From NCBI GenBank assembly GCA_016714225.1, contig JADJNS010000007.1:248001-312000 (forward strand): a stretch of DNA of 64,000 bases. Reading direction: 5' to 3'. Source of the DNA: Archangiaceae bacterium (GTDB lineage Bacteria; Myxococcota; Myxococcia; Myxococcales; Myxococcaceae). Below the pieces are notes generated by a model. That model saw only the letters and a list, made by a program, of their open reading frames with translations, was not told the origin of the DNA and did no database searches. This document shows, piece after piece, positions 17,007-25,987 of the stretch. Made by a program: the position numbers and the translations under genes. Positions within the stretch are counted from its first letter, which is position 1; every line of letters starts with the position of its first letter.

Positions 17007-17061
17007 CCTGCCTCACGAGCGCGCGACTGAAGGCTCGAGCCGCGCGCCGGTGAGGTGAGGG

Positions 17062-18306
17062 TCACTGCACCTGGATGTTGAGATCGAACGCAGACGGCTG
17101 ACGCAGGAAGTACGAGTCGACGACCACGAAGACGGTCTTCGCGGCAGCTCCGGCGTTCATGTAGGTGACTTCGTCGGCCTCTCCATCCGCGCCGACGTCG
17201 GCGCCGGCGAGGCAGCTCGTGATCCACGGCGTGCAGCTCGCGGCCACGCCTTCGAGCACGTAGATGGAGACGTCGTCGTTCGCACCCGCGCCGCTTGGCG
17301 TCACGGTCGCAGTCAGCGTCATGCCGGCCGGAATCGACACCTGGTAGACCCGGTCGATACCGTTGGAGCTGTAGGTGGTGCAGTCGGTGCCGTCAGGGTC
17401 GACGTCGTAGTCGTTGCCGTAGCCAGCGCCACTCTGCGCGGTGAGCATGCCCGAGCTGGCAACCACGGTGGGCGCGGCGCAGGTATCGCCCGTCGCGGGG
17501 ACGGTGGTGGTGGCGAACGACACCGCGACGTTGCCGACGTCCGCATCGGTCAAGCCGTCGACGATCGCGTAGTAGGTGCCCGGAATGGCGGTCGACACCT
17601 CGTCCGCCTCGTTGAGACCACCCACGTCAGAGCCATCGACACAGGTGATGCCGCCGAAGCCGCCATCGGGCTGGACCGCGCCACAGCGGCTCGCCGGCGC
17701 CGCCACCAGGTTGACGAAGACGTCGGTGTCGCTGTCGCCCACCGCGGTCAGAGTTCCACGGTTGCCCGCAGTGACGCTGAACTGAAACACCGCGTCACCC
17801 GCGCCATCGATCCCCGCCGCACGGCAAGCGCCCACGACCGCGTCGAGCCTGTAGTCGTTGCGCTGCGCGGTGAGGTTGATGACGAACGACTGGCCCGAGG
17901 TGATGGAGGTGGGCATCGCGCAGGTCTCGCCCAGCACGCCACCGTCGAAGGCGATGCCGCCGCCAGTGCCACTGGTGCCGCCGCCAGTGCCACTGGTGCC
18001 GCCGCCGGTGCCGCTGCTGCCGCCGCCAGTGCCGCTGCTGCCGCCGCCGGTGCCGCTGCTGCCACCGCCGGTGCCGCTGCTGCCCCCGCCGGTGCCGCTG
18101 CTGCCGCCGCCGGTGCCGCTGCTGCCCCCGCCGGTGCCGCTGCTGCCGCCGCCGGTGCCGTTCGACACGCACTTGCCGGTCGCGGTGTCGCAGAGCTGCC
18201 CGGTTCCACACGTGACGGCGGCGCACTTGCTGGCACTGCCCCCGCCGCACGCGCTCAGCGCGAGCGCGGCGGCTGCCGCGACGAACACCAGGAACCTGTT
18301 CTGCAT
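17062..18306 (-). CDS. secreted lipoprotein with two PPC-like repeats
   Basis: 414 aa. A lipoprotein signal peptide ends at LSAC (about residue 20). A Cys-rich segment (CAAVTCGTGQLCDTATGKC) resembles a small EGF-like or Dickkopf-type motif. A linker of ten or so SSGTGGG repeats (about 50-118) follows. Two similar beta-rich domains (about 120-255 and 260-414) come next, each starting GETC or GDTC and containing a DRVYQVSIPAG-type motif, resembling bacterial pre-peptidase C-terminal folds. A good RBS (AGGAG) precedes the ATG at 18306. It is related to the larger upstream neighbour and probably arose with it by duplication. Surface role unknown. Confidence 0.85.
   Translation of the reverse strand: MQNRFLVFVAAAAALALSACGGGSASKCAAVTCGTGQLCDTATGKCVSNGTGGGSSGTGGGSSGTGGGSSGTGGGSSGTGGGSSGTGGGSSGTGGGSSGTGGGTSGTGGGTSGTGGGIAFDGGVLGETCAMPTSITSGQSFVINLTAQRNDYRLDAVVGACRAAGIDGAGDAVFQFSVTAGNRGTLTAVGDSDTDVFVNLVAAPASRCGAVQPDGGFGGITCVDGSDVGGLNEADEVSTAIPGTYYAIVDGLTDADVGNVAVSFATTTVPATGDTCAAPTVVASSGMLTAQSGAGYGNDYDVDPDGTDCTTYSSNGIDRVYQVSIPAGMTLTATVTPSGAGANDDVSIYVLEGVAASCTPWITSCLAGADVGADGEADEVTYMNAGAAAKTVFVVVDSYFLRQPSAFDLNIQVQ
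17955..18165 (-). repeat. 21-bp tandem repeat encoding SSGTGGG linker
   Basis: About ten copies of a 21-bp unit encode Ser/Thr-Ser-Gly-Thr-Gly-Gly-Gly right after the lipoprotein Cys-rich segment. Units differ by a few synonymous or Ser/Thr-changing bases (AGTGCCACT versus GGTGCCGCT), so the array is partly decayed. Such arrays can change copy number by slippage, altering linker length without breaking the frame. Confidence 0.85.
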
Positions 18307-18336
18307 CTGCGACTCCTTCGAGTTGTCCCTTTGGAG

Positions 18337-20781
18337 CTACTGAATCTGAATGTTCACGGTGAACCCCGCGAGGGCCGAGCTCGCGTACCAGGTGTCGACC
18401 ACCAGAAAGACGGTCTGCGCGGCGCCCGTCGAGTTCGTGTACGTCACCGTCTCGGCGTCGCCTTCGAAGCCCTGGTCCGAGCCCGCGAGGCACTGGGTGG
18501 TTGGCTCCCCCACGCAGTTCGACGCCGGGCCACCGATGAGGAAGATCGCCGGGTCGGCGTCTTCGAGCGTGCCCGCGGTCGGGTCGACCGTCGCGGTGAG
18601 CATCATGCCCGCCGGAACCGAGATCGAATACACGCGGTCGTAGCCCGGCGTACCCGCCAGCGCCGACGACGTGCCGCAGGTGCTGCCGGCGTAGTAGTCG
18701 TCGTTGAAGCCGGTGGTGGTCTGCGCGGTCAGCATGCCCGACGCCGCGATCACGGTGGCGCTGCTGCAGATGTCACCCGCCATCGCCGGAGGAATCGCCG
18801 CGAAGGTCACGTTCAACGAGAACGTCTCGCCCGCTGCCGGGGCGCCGAGGCGGTCGACCACCAGGAACACCGAGCGAACCGACGCGGTGGTGTTGTCGAG
18901 GAACAGGGTCTCGGCCGTACCCGCGCCCTGATTGTCCGCTCCCTGCGCGCACTTCACTCCACAGTTGCTCGCCGGAGCATCGCTCACCGAGAGGGCCAGA
19001 TCGCCAGAACCCGAGGCCTGAGCGGTGATCGTGACCCGCTGCATCGCGGGAATGTTGATCGCGTAGGCGTGATCAGGGCCTGAAGCGATACGGCAACCCG
19101 GAGGCGTCGACGTGCTCGCCGCGTAGTCATTGGTGAAGCCGTTCAGCGTCTCGGTCGGCAGCGTGGTGTTGGTGCTGATCGGGGTACCGGTGACGTTGAG
19201 GCACGAGTCGTTGGCGGGAGGAGGAGCGATGGTGAACGCGATCGAGAAGTCGGTCGGAGCCGCGGCCTTCGAATCGACGATCACGCGCACGGTCTGCGTG
19301 CCGCCGTCACCCACCAGGTTCGAGAAGGTCACCGACTCGCTCGCCGCGGTCGTGTCGGCACCCGAGAGGCACGGACCCGTGCCGCACTCGACAGCCGCGC
19401 TCGCCACAGAGAGCGCCAGATCGGGGCCACCATCGGCGCCCGAGCCCGTGGCGACGGCGCGCAGCAGGTTGCCGACCGGCACCTGCACCAGGTACGCACG
19501 GTCGGGCCCGTTGCCGTAGCGGCAGGTGGTCTGGCCGTTCGACTGATAGTTGTTCGCGAAGCCGGTGAACGACTGCGCGGTCAGCGTCTGGGTCGAAGTG
19601 ATCGCCGCCGACGGGTTGCCGCAGGTCTCGCCGGCGCCGCCGCGAGCGCCCAGCGTCAGGTTCAACCCGAACGTGCCCGTCGGAGACGCCGGGGTGGCGG
19701 TGTCGACCACCACGAACACATCGACCGCAGCAGCACCATCGTTGTCGTAGATCGCGGTGTCGGTGGTGGTGCTCGAGAGGTTCGAGCCGGCCACACAAGT
19801 CAGCGTCGCGGTGCAGGTACCCACCACGAGGTTCACCAGCGGGTTGAAGCTGGCGCCGGTGTCCTGAGTGACGGCGGCAGTGAGCCGCTGACCCGCAGGC
19901 ACGGTCATCTTGTACACGCGATCGATGCCCGTCGAGCCGGTCGCGCAGCCGATGCCGGCCACGTAGTCGTGGGCGAACCCGGTGAGGCTCTGCGCAGTCA
20001 GCGTCTGGCTGGTGGTGAACGCCGCCGCCGTGGCGCAGGTGTCGCCCGCTGGAACCGGCGCGACCGCGGTGGTGAGCGAGAAAGCGCCCTGCTCAGTCGC
20101 GTCGAAGCCGTCGACCACGATGAACACGTCCTGGTCCGTGGCACCGATGTTCAAGTACGTCGCCACCTCATTGCCGCTGGAGTTCGAGTCGGCGTTGCCG
20201 ACGCAGGTCTCGCCCGAGGTGCCGCCATCGGCGCCGAGCACTCCGCAGTTGGTGGCCGGAGCCGCGACCAGGTTGACCACCGAATCCCAGGTGGCGTTGA
20301 CGGTCGCGGTGAGGCGATTTCCCGCCGGCACCGTGATGCGGAAGACCACGTCCGGCGCACCCGCCGTGTCGGGGTCCTGACCGGCGCACCCGGTGATGTC
20401 GCTGAAGTACTGGTCGTTCGTCGCGCCGGTCGTGGTCGCGGTGATGACTCCAGGGCCGGCGAGCACCGCCGCCGTCGCGCAGGTCTCGCCGCCCGGCATC
20501 GGCATGCCGCCCGCTCCACCCGTGCCACCCGCCGTCGCGCCACCCGCGCCGCCGCCCGTGCCGCCCGCCGTCGCCCCACCCGCGCTGCCGCCCGTGCCGC
20601 CCGCGGTCGCGCCGCCGGCGCTGCCGCCCGTGCCGCCTGCGGTCGCGCCACCCGCGCTGCCGCCGCTGCCACCCGCCCGGCCGCCCGCCGAACCACCGGC
20701 GGTGCCACCGTCAGACGTGTTGCCACCGCCACCACAAGCCACCAGGACGAACGTCAGAGCTGCCGCGAATGAAGTGCGCAT
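18337..20781 (-). CDS. large secreted lipoprotein with five PPC-like repeats
   Basis: 814 aa from ATG 20781 (MRTSFAAALTFVLVAC), giving a perfect lipoprotein signal; the frame stays open upstream without homology. After the lipid-modified Cys comes a Gly-rich linker (about 20-95) made of GGSAGGATAGGT-type units. Five similar domains of roughly 110-150 aa follow, starting GETC, GDTC, GETC, NDSC and GDIC, each with a DRVY-type strand plus VPAGxxLTA and a VFxVVD motif. Paired cysteines recur (C…CxxGxD). The pattern resembles beta-sandwich pre-peptidase C-terminal or adhesin modules. It lies 30 nt upstream of the related lipoprotein in the same direction. Possibly involved in surface binding, which is inference. 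Confidence 0.85.
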   Translation of the reverse strand: MRTSFAAALTFVLVACGGGGNTSDGGTAGGSAGGRAGGSGGSAGGATAGGTGGSAGGATAGGTGGSAGGATAGGTGGGAGGATAGGTGGAGGMPMPGGETCATAAVLAGPGVITATTTGATNDQYFSDITGCAGQDPDTAGAPDVVFRITVPAGNRLTATVNATWDSVVNLVAAPATNCGVLGADGGTSGETCVGNADSNSSGNEVATYLNIGATDQDVFIVVDGFDATEQGAFSLTTAVAPVPAGDTCATAAAFTTSQTLTAQSLTGFAHDYVAGIGCATGSTGIDRVYKMTVPAGQRLTAAVTQDTGASFNPLVNLVVGTCTATLTCVAGSNLSSTTTDTAIYDNDGAAAVDVFVVVDTATPASPTGTFGLNLTLGARGGAGETCGNPSAAITSTQTLTAQSFTGFANNYQSNGQTTCRYGNGPDRAYLVQVPVGNLLRAVATGSGADGGPDLALSVASAAVECGTGPCLSGADTTAASESVTFSNLVGDGGTQTVRVIVDSKAAAPTDFSIAFTIAPPPANDSCLNVTGTPISTNTTLPTETLNGFTNDYAASTSTPPGCRIASGPDHAYAINIPAMQRVTITAQASGSGDLALSVSDAPASNCGVKCAQGADNQGAGTAETLFLDNTTASVRSVFLVVDRLGAPAAGETFSLNVTFAAIPPAMAGDICSSATVIAASGMLTAQTTTGFNDDYYAGSTCGTSSALAGTPGYDRVYSISVPAGMMLTATVDPTAGTLEDADPAIFLIGGPASNCVGEPTTQCLAGSDQGFEGDAETVTYTNSTGAAQTVFLVVDTWYASSALAGFTVNIQIQ
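20505..20690 (-). repeat. 36-bp tandem repeat encoding GGSAGGATAGGT linker
   Basis: Four to five imperfect copies of a 36-bp unit encode the Gly/Ala/Ser/Thr linker of the 814-aa lipoprotein. The unit differs from the 21-bp repeat of the neighbouring paralogue, so the linkers expanded independently although the folded domains are homologous. Confidence 0.8.
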
Positions 20782-20864
20782 GGTGTGCGCGCATACCACA
20801 CAAAATTTCACCGCAATGCTCGCCTTGCGCCGGGTTCCGTTCGGTAACGGTGACACGGTTTCTC

Positions 20865-20912
20865 AAAAAAGACCGCGGGCCCTGCCGGCGAGAAGCGCCG
20901 AGCAGGGCCCGC
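20865..20912 (-). terminator. rho-independent terminator of the triple DsbA-like gene
   Basis: Read on the minus strand, an 11-bp perfect stem (GCGGGCCCTGC at 20902-20912 pairing with 20875-20885) encloses a further small hairpin and is followed by a run of six T. It lies 28 nt beyond the stop codon at 20940, as expected for an intrinsic terminator. Confidence 0.88.
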
Positions 20913-20939
20913 GTGAAAACGCTTCAAAGAGCGGGTCGG

Positions 20940-22937
20940 CTACTTCTTCTTCTTCGCCAGCTCGTCATCGATGATCGTCTTGAACTGCTCGATGGGCTGC
21001 GCGCCCACCAGCTGGCGCCCGTTGATGAAGAACGTCGGGGTGCCGTTGGCGCCGATCGCGGTGCCGTCGTTCGAGTCCTTGGTGATCTGCGCGTCGAACT
21101 TGTTCGAGTCGAGCGCCGCCTTGAACTTGCCCATGTCGAGGCCGAGCTCTTGCGCGTAACGCTCGTAGGTCGCGCGATCGAGCTGCTGCTGGTTCGCGAA
21201 GATCTTGTCGTGCATCTCCCAGAACTTGCCCTGCTCGTGCGCCGCCATGCCGGCCATCGCCGCCGGGCGCGCGTTCTGGTGGAAGGGCAGCGGCTGGTTC
21301 TTGAACGCCACCTTGATCTTGCCCTCGTACTGCTTCTCGAGCTCCTTCAGGGTCGGCACCGCGCGGCTGCAGAACGGGCACTGAAAGTCGCTGAACGCCA
21401 CGATGGTCACCGGAGCGTTCTTCGCGCCGATCACCGGCGAGCCGTTGATGTCGATGTTCGCCACCGGCGCGGGGGCCGCGGGCTGACCCGGCTGCGCCGC
21501 GGGAGCCGCCGGCGCGTTCTTGATGCCGTCTTCGATCAGCTTCTCGTACAGCTGACCCGGCTTCACGCCGCTCGCGAGAATCTTGTCGGCGTGCTTGATC
21601 TCTTCGTCGATCATCGCCTTGAACGACTCGAAGGGCTGCGCGCCCACGAACTCGCGGCCGTTGATGAAGAACGTCGGAGTGCCGTTCGCGCCGACCTCGT
21701 TACCCGCCGCCGAGTCAGCCTCGACGCGCGCGCGGAACTTGCCGCTGTCGAGCGCCGCCTTGAACTTGCCCATGTCGAGGCCGATCTCCTGGCCGTACTT
21801 CTCGATCGACGCGCGATCGAGCGCCTGCTGGTTCGCGAAGAGCTTGTCGTGCATCGGCCAGAACTTGCCCTGCTCGTGCGCCGCCATCGCCGCCTCGGCC
21901 GCCGGCTTCGCGTTCTGGTGGAACGGGAGCGGCTGGTTGCGGAACACCACCCGCACGTCCTTCGCGTAGGTGTCTTCGATCTGCTTCAGCGTCGGCACCA
22001 CCCGCGAGCAGAACGGGCACTGAAAGTCCGACCACGCCACGATGGTGACCTTCGCGGTCTTCGGGCCCTTGGCCGGCGCGTCGTCGGGCACCTTCACGTT
22101 GCGCACCGCCGCCGGAGGAGGCGCCGCGGGAGCCTGGGGCTGCGACGGAGCCGGAGCCGGCGCCGGAGCGGTCATGCCGCGTTCGATGGTCTTCGCGTAG
22201 ACCTCTTTGGCCGGCGTGCCCTGGTTCACCAACGACTGCGCCTTGCCGACCTCTTCGTCGATCAGCGCCTTGAAGCGGTCGATCGGCTGCGCGCCCGAGA
22301 GCTTGCGGCCGTTGATGAAGAACGCCGGGGTGCCGTTGGCGCCCAGCGAGGCCGCCTGGCCCTGGTCGTGGCTGATCTGATCGCTCACGCTCTGCGCGTT
22401 GCGGTCGGTCTTCCACTTCTCGAGGTTGAGGCCGATCTCCTGCGCGTACTTCTCCAGCGAGGCCTCATCGAGGTTCTGCTGGTTGGCGAACATCTTGTCG
22501 TGCATCTCCCAGTACTTGCCCTGGGCGCCCGCGGCGAGCGCGGCGGTGGCCGCCGGCTTCGCGAACGGGTGGAACGACAGCGGGTTCTGCTTCATCACCA
22601 CGCGCAGCTTCTGGCCGTAGTCCTGCTCCAGCTGCTTCACGGTGTTGTGCGCGCGCGAGCAGAACGGGCACTGGTAGTCGCTGAACTCCACGATGGTGAC
22701 CAGCGCGCCTTCGTTGCCGCGAACCGGCGCCGAGTCGAGCGTCACCTTGTAGACCGCCTGATCGTCACCGCCGCCGCTCGGGCGGGCCGCGGGAGCCGCG
22801 GGCGAGGGGTTCGACGGGGCAGCGGCAGTAGGCTGGTTACCGCCGGGCGAGCCGCCCGGCGTGCCAGAAGCCATGCGGCCGACGGCAAAGCCGACGACGC
22901 CTCCGACCAGCAGCGCGATGATGACATTCGGTTTCAT
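20940..22937 (-). CDS. membrane-anchored protein with three tandem DsbA-like domains
   Basis: 665 aa. An N-terminal helix (about 5-21, IIALLVGGVVGFAVGRM) probably anchors it outside the cytoplasmic membrane. Three thioredoxin-fold domains of the DsbA/DsbG-like type (Thioredoxin_4) follow, each with a CPFC active site (Cys about 90/93, 307/310 and 520/523) and a cis-proline loop NGTPxFFINGR. They are separated by Pro/Ala-rich linkers. Single-domain homologues have about 200-220 residues. All three active sites are intact, so it may catalyse disulfide exchange in the periplasm. The RBS AAAGGAG is good. It diverges from a TusA-like gene 45 bp away. Confidence 0.9.
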   Translation of the reverse strand: MKPNVIIALLVGGVVGFAVGRMASGTPGGSPGGNQPTAAAPSNPSPAAPAARPSGGGDDQAVYKVTLDSAPVRGNEGALVTIVEFSDYQCPFCSRAHNTVKQLEQDYGQKLRVVMKQNPLSFHPFAKPAATAALAAGAQGKYWEMHDKMFANQQNLDEASLEKYAQEIGLNLEKWKTDRNAQSVSDQISHDQGQAASLGANGTPAFFINGRKLSGAQPIDRFKALIDEEVGKAQSLVNQGTPAKEVYAKTIERGMTAPAPAPAPSQPQAPAAPPPAAVRNVKVPDDAPAKGPKTAKVTIVAWSDFQCPFCSRVVPTLKQIEDTYAKDVRVVFRNQPLPFHQNAKPAAEAAMAAHEQGKFWPMHDKLFANQQALDRASIEKYGQEIGLDMGKFKAALDSGKFRARVEADSAAGNEVGANGTPTFFINGREFVGAQPFESFKAMIDEEIKHADKILASGVKPGQLYEKLIEDGIKNAPAAPAAQPGQPAAPAPVANIDINGSPVIGAKNAPVTIVAFSDFQCPFCSRAVPTLKELEKQYEGKIKVAFKNQPLPFHQNARPAAMAGMAAHEQGKFWEMHDKIFANQQQLDRATYERYAQELGLDMGKFKAALDSNKFDAQITKDSNDGTAIGANGTPTFFINGRQLVGAQPIEQFKTIIDDELAKKKK

Positions 22938-22982
22938 GAAGGGTTCTGCTCCTTTGGATAAAAATCGGGCGGTTGATAGGCG

Positions 22983-23225
22983 ATGAGTGTCGTGATGTCC
23001 AACGAAGTTTCAGCCCACGAAGTCGACGCGCGCGGCCTGGCCTGCCCCATGCCTGTGCTGCTGCTCGCCAAGGCGCTGCGCGCGCACGCGCTGGTGCGCC
23101 TGCTCGCCGATGACCCGGCGGCCCGCGCCGACGTGCAGGCGCTGTGCGAATCGGCCGGTCACGAAGTGGTGAGCCTGCAAAGCGCCGGTAGAGTCGTCAC
23201 CGCGCTGGTGCGCCGTAAGCCATGA
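22983..23225 (+). CDS. TusA/SirA-family sulfur-carrier-like protein
   Basis: 80 aa. The TusA signature DARGLACPMPVLLLAKAL contains the persulfide-forming Cys (about residue 21) in CPMP. TusA-like proteins relay sulfur in tRNA thiolation or other sulfur-transfer routes; which applies here cannot be read. Two starts are possible, ATG 22983 and ATG 22995; both keep the domain whole. It overlaps the PilZ gene by 4 nt. Confidence 0.9.
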   Translation: MSVVMSNEVSAHEVDARGLACPMPVLLLAKALRAHALVRLLADDPAARADVQALCESAGHEVVSLQSAGRVVTALVRRKP

Positions 23226-24028
23226 CCCCCATCGAACAGCTCGAAGCCGAGGTCGCGAAAGAAGAGGCCACCCTCGCGGCCGAGCTCGAGCGCGCGCAGG
23301 GCCTGTGGCGCGAGGTGTCGACCCGCCTGAAGGCGCTCAGGGCCCGGCTCGAGCAGGCCCAGGCCAGCGGCGCCGACGTGAAGGCCGTCGCGCCCCGCAT
23401 CGCCGCGCTCGAGCTGCCTCACCTGCACAAGGGCCCGGCCTCGCAGCGCGCCGAAGGCCTGCGCCACGAGGCCGCCGCCGCCCGACGCGCCGCCAGCGCC
23501 GAGCTGCGCCGGTCGATTCCCGAGTTCACCGCTGCGCTGGCCCGCGCCCAGCACAAGGTCGCCGCCGAAGAAGGCGCCGTCACCCAGCAGGTCGAGCTGG
23601 CCAAGGCGGTGGCGCACCAGGTGTCCGAGGCGGCGCGCCAGCTCGAGGCCGCCGGCGACGAGCCGCTGCCCATCGGCAACCAGAAGCCGCGCCGCACCGA
23701 CCCGCGCGTGCGCATGCAGGTGAAGATCGACTTCACCTCGGACAACAACTTCTACAGCGGCTTCTCGACCAACCTCTCCGACGGCGGAGTGTTCATCGCC
23801 ACGGTGAAGCTGGTGCCCATCGGCACCCACGTCGATCTCTTCTTTCGCCTCCCCAACGGCGACGGCATCGAGGCGCAGGGCGTGGTGCGCTGGGTGCGCG
23901 AGATCGACGACCGGAGCCCTGAGAACATGCCCGGGCTGGGGGTTCAGTTCCTGAACCTCGCCGACGCCGCCAAGGTGGCCATCGGCGCCTTCGTGCGCGA
24001 GCGCGAGCCGATGTTCTTCCCCGACTGA
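23222..24028 (+). CDS. coiled-coil plus PilZ-type (TIGR02266) domain protein
   Basis: 268 aa. Residues about 1-150 are a long Ala/Glu/Arg-rich coiled coil. Residues about 158-262 form a PilZ-like domain of the TIGR02266 group, abundant in myxobacteria: RRTDPRVRMQVKIDF, SNLSDGGVFI (here TNLSDGGVFIATV) and GVVRWVRE. The canonical c-di-GMP motif RxxxR…DxSxxG is partly present (RRTDPR; NLSDGG), so binding is possible but unproven. The start overlaps the TusA-like gene by 4 nt, yet no functional link is evident. Confidence 0.88.
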   Translation: MTPIEQLEAEVAKEEATLAAELERAQGLWREVSTRLKALRARLEQAQASGADVKAVAPRIAALELPHLHKGPASQRAEGLRHEAAAARRAASAELRRSIPEFTAALARAQHKVAAEEGAVTQQVELAKAVAHQVSEAARQLEAAGDEPLPIGNQKPRRTDPRVRMQVKIDFTSDNNFYSGFSTNLSDGGVFIATVKLVPIGTHVDLFFRLPNGDGIEAQGVVRWVREIDDRSPENMPGLGVQFLNLADAAKVAIGAFVREREPMFFPD

Positions 24029-24044
24029 AAGACGAGGGGCTCGC

Positions 24045-24959
24045 TCAGGTGAGCTGCAGCACGCGCTCTTCGAGCCGCTTGCCGCGCGAGACGCTCAACA
24101 CCAGCACGTCGCGCGACACCAGCAGCTTGGGCGTGGCGGTGATGACGACCTCTGGCGCGACCCGGGCGCCGTCGAAGCGCACCGAGAGCAGCTTGCCGTC
24201 GTTGAGCGTCTCGGCCGAGACCACGCCGTCGATCGCCTTCACGTCGTCGGCGGGCACGAAGCCCTTCGCCACCTGCACGCGGAACTCGGCCGCGGCGCCG
24301 GTCATCTCTTCCATCGACGAGGCGGCCACCAGCCGGCCCTTGTCGAGCACCGCGGTGGCGTCGCAGAGCTCTTCGAGCTCTTGAAGGTTGTGGCTCGAGA
24401 CCACCAGGGTGGCCTTGCCGCGTGTCTCGCGAATGATCTGCCGCACCGTGGCGGCGATCTTCGGGTCGAGCCCCGCGGTCGGCTCGTCGAGCATCACCAC
24501 CGGCGGGCTGCCCATCAGCGCCTGCGCCATCGCCACCCGCTTCGCCATGCCGTGCGAGAGCGCTCCGCACTGCACGCCCCACACCTCGGGCAGCCCCACC
24601 CGCTCGAGCACCGCGCGCGCCTCGGCCTCGGGTCTGGGCAGGTCGGACAGGCTGCCGAGATAGGTGAGGAACGCGCCGACCGGCCAGGTGGCGGGGAGAA
24701 TCGCGTCTTGCGGCAGCACCCCCACCTTGCCCTTGAGCGCGCCGGGCTTCGACGGGTCTTCACCCATGATGCGCAAGAGGCCCGCGGTCGGGTGCAGAAA
24801 GCCGCACATCATCGAGAAGGTGGTCGTTTTTCCCGCGCCGTTGGGGCCGATCAGGCCGTAGCACTGGCCCTGCTGCACCGAGAACGACACGTCGTTCACC
24901 GCCACCTTGGGGCCGAAGTGCTTGGTGACGTGGCTGAGCTCGATGGCGACGTCGCTCAT
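24045..24959 (-). CDS. ABC transporter ATP-binding protein
   Basis: 304 aa, start ATG 24959 (MSDVAIELSHVTKHFG); the longer frame upstream lies in the permease gene. Walker A GPNGAGKTT, signature-like LSHGMAKRVAMA, Walker B VVMLDEPTAGLD and switch His in SSHNLQE are intact. The C-terminal 80 residues are the small regulatory domain typical of ABC-2 exporter ATPases. It overlaps the permease gene by 4 nt, giving a two-gene exporter of unknown substrate. Confidence 0.92.
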   Translation of the reverse strand: MSDVAIELSHVTKHFGPKVAVNDVSFSVQQGQCYGLIGPNGAGKTTTFSMMCGFLHPTAGLLRIMGEDPSKPGALKGKVGVLPQDAILPATWPVGAFLTYLGSLSDLPRPEAEARAVLERVGLPEVWGVQCGALSHGMAKRVAMAQALMGSPPVVMLDEPTAGLDPKIAATVRQIIRETRGKATLVVSSHNLQELEELCDATAVLDKGRLVAASSMEEMTGAAAEFRVQVAKGFVPADDVKAIDGVVSAETLNDGKLLSVRFDGARVAPEVVITATPKLLVSRDVLVLSVSRGKRLEERVLQLT

Positions 24960-25942
24960 ACGTCTCTCGCGCGCAAGATCAGGTACGAGCCGGCGAGGAA
25001 GATCATCGCGAAGCCCAGGTGCGCGGCCCCCGCCGAGGAGAAGCGCTGCCACTGGGGGTGAATGAGATCGGCCGAGTAGTTCCACACCGAGAGGTAGCGC
25101 AGGTACGCGACCACCGACTCGCTCTTGTACGACGACAGCGACATCGCCGACGCCACGTGCCCGGGGAGCTGGAAGATGTTGCCCACCAGCGCGATGGCCC
25201 AGATGACGAAGAGCAGAATCATGTTCACCGCCAGCGACACGGCGGGCTGGCGGAACATCGCGCTGCACATCGAGGCCAGCGCCATGTACGCGAGCGAGAA
25301 CACCAGCGACACCACCCACAGCTTCGCGAAGCTGCCGAAGGCGGCGCCGGCGCCGAACTTCTTGTCGAAGATCGCCGGCACCAGCACCATCAGGCCGACC
25401 GCGACGAAGGTGAGCAGCGCCAGCACGCTCGACTGGGCGAGGAACTTGCCCACCACCAGCGACGAGCGCCTCACCCGCACCACCAGGTAGCGAATCGACC
25501 TGGTGCTCATCTCGCCCGAGATCTGATCGAACCCCATCAGCGAGATGAACAGCGGCAGGAAGATGAGGTTCAGCTTGAACACCACCAGCAGCATGAACGG
25601 CAGCGCCAAGAGCATCTCGGCGAGCGCGGTGTCGTCGTCGGCGAACAGCGCGTTGATGACGAGCTTCTTGAAGCCCGAGCCGGTCTCGTCGCTCTGCTTC
25701 GCCTTCTGCTCGGCCACCTTCTTGGGGTCGAGGTCGTCTTTGTACGGTGAGTTCGCGATCTCGTCGTCGAACTTCTTTTCCTGGTTGGTGCTCACGCCGT
25801 ACGAGAGCAGCGCGAACACGCCCAGCACCAGCGAGGTGAAGAGCAGGAACAGCAAGAGCAGCACCACCGCGCGGCCCGACCGCAGCGAGCGCGCGAGCTC
25901 GCCGCGCCAGATGATGCCCACCTCTTTGAGAACGGCCTGCAC
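24956..25942 (-). CDS. ABC-2-type transporter permease
   Basis: 328 aa. A first transmembrane helix (about 25-48) is followed by a roughly 60-residue charged extracytoplasmic loop (KKFDDEIANSPYKDDLDPKK…), then about five more helices, ending with IFLAGSYLILRARDV. The motif MGFDQISGEMSTRSIRYLVVRVRRSS is typical of ABC-2 family permeases, just before a core helix. Partner of the downstream ATPase (ATGA overlap). Substrate unknown. Confidence 0.9.
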   Translation of the reverse strand: MQAVLKEVGIIWRGELARSLRSGRAVVLLLLFLLFTSLVLGVFALLSYGVSTNQEKKFDDEIANSPYKDDLDPKKVAEQKAKQSDETGSGFKKLVINALFADDDTALAEMLLALPFMLLVVFKLNLIFLPLFISLMGFDQISGEMSTRSIRYLVVRVRRSSLVVGKFLAQSSVLALLTFVAVGLMVLVPAIFDKKFGAGAAFGSFAKLWVVSLVFSLAYMALASMCSAMFRQPAVSLAVNMILLFVIWAIALVGNIFQLPGHVASAMSLSSYKSESVVAYLRYLSVWNYSADLIHPQWQRFSSAGAAHLGFAMIFLAGSYLILRARDV

Positions 25943-25987
25943 GTTCCAGGCGCCTATATCAGCGAAGGGGCCCGCGCGTGCTTTTCG

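Noticed and set aside
17955..18165. CRISPR-like array in the repeated segment
   Set aside because: The repeats are direct, contiguous, 21 bp and in frame with a lipoprotein linker, with no spacers and no cas genes.
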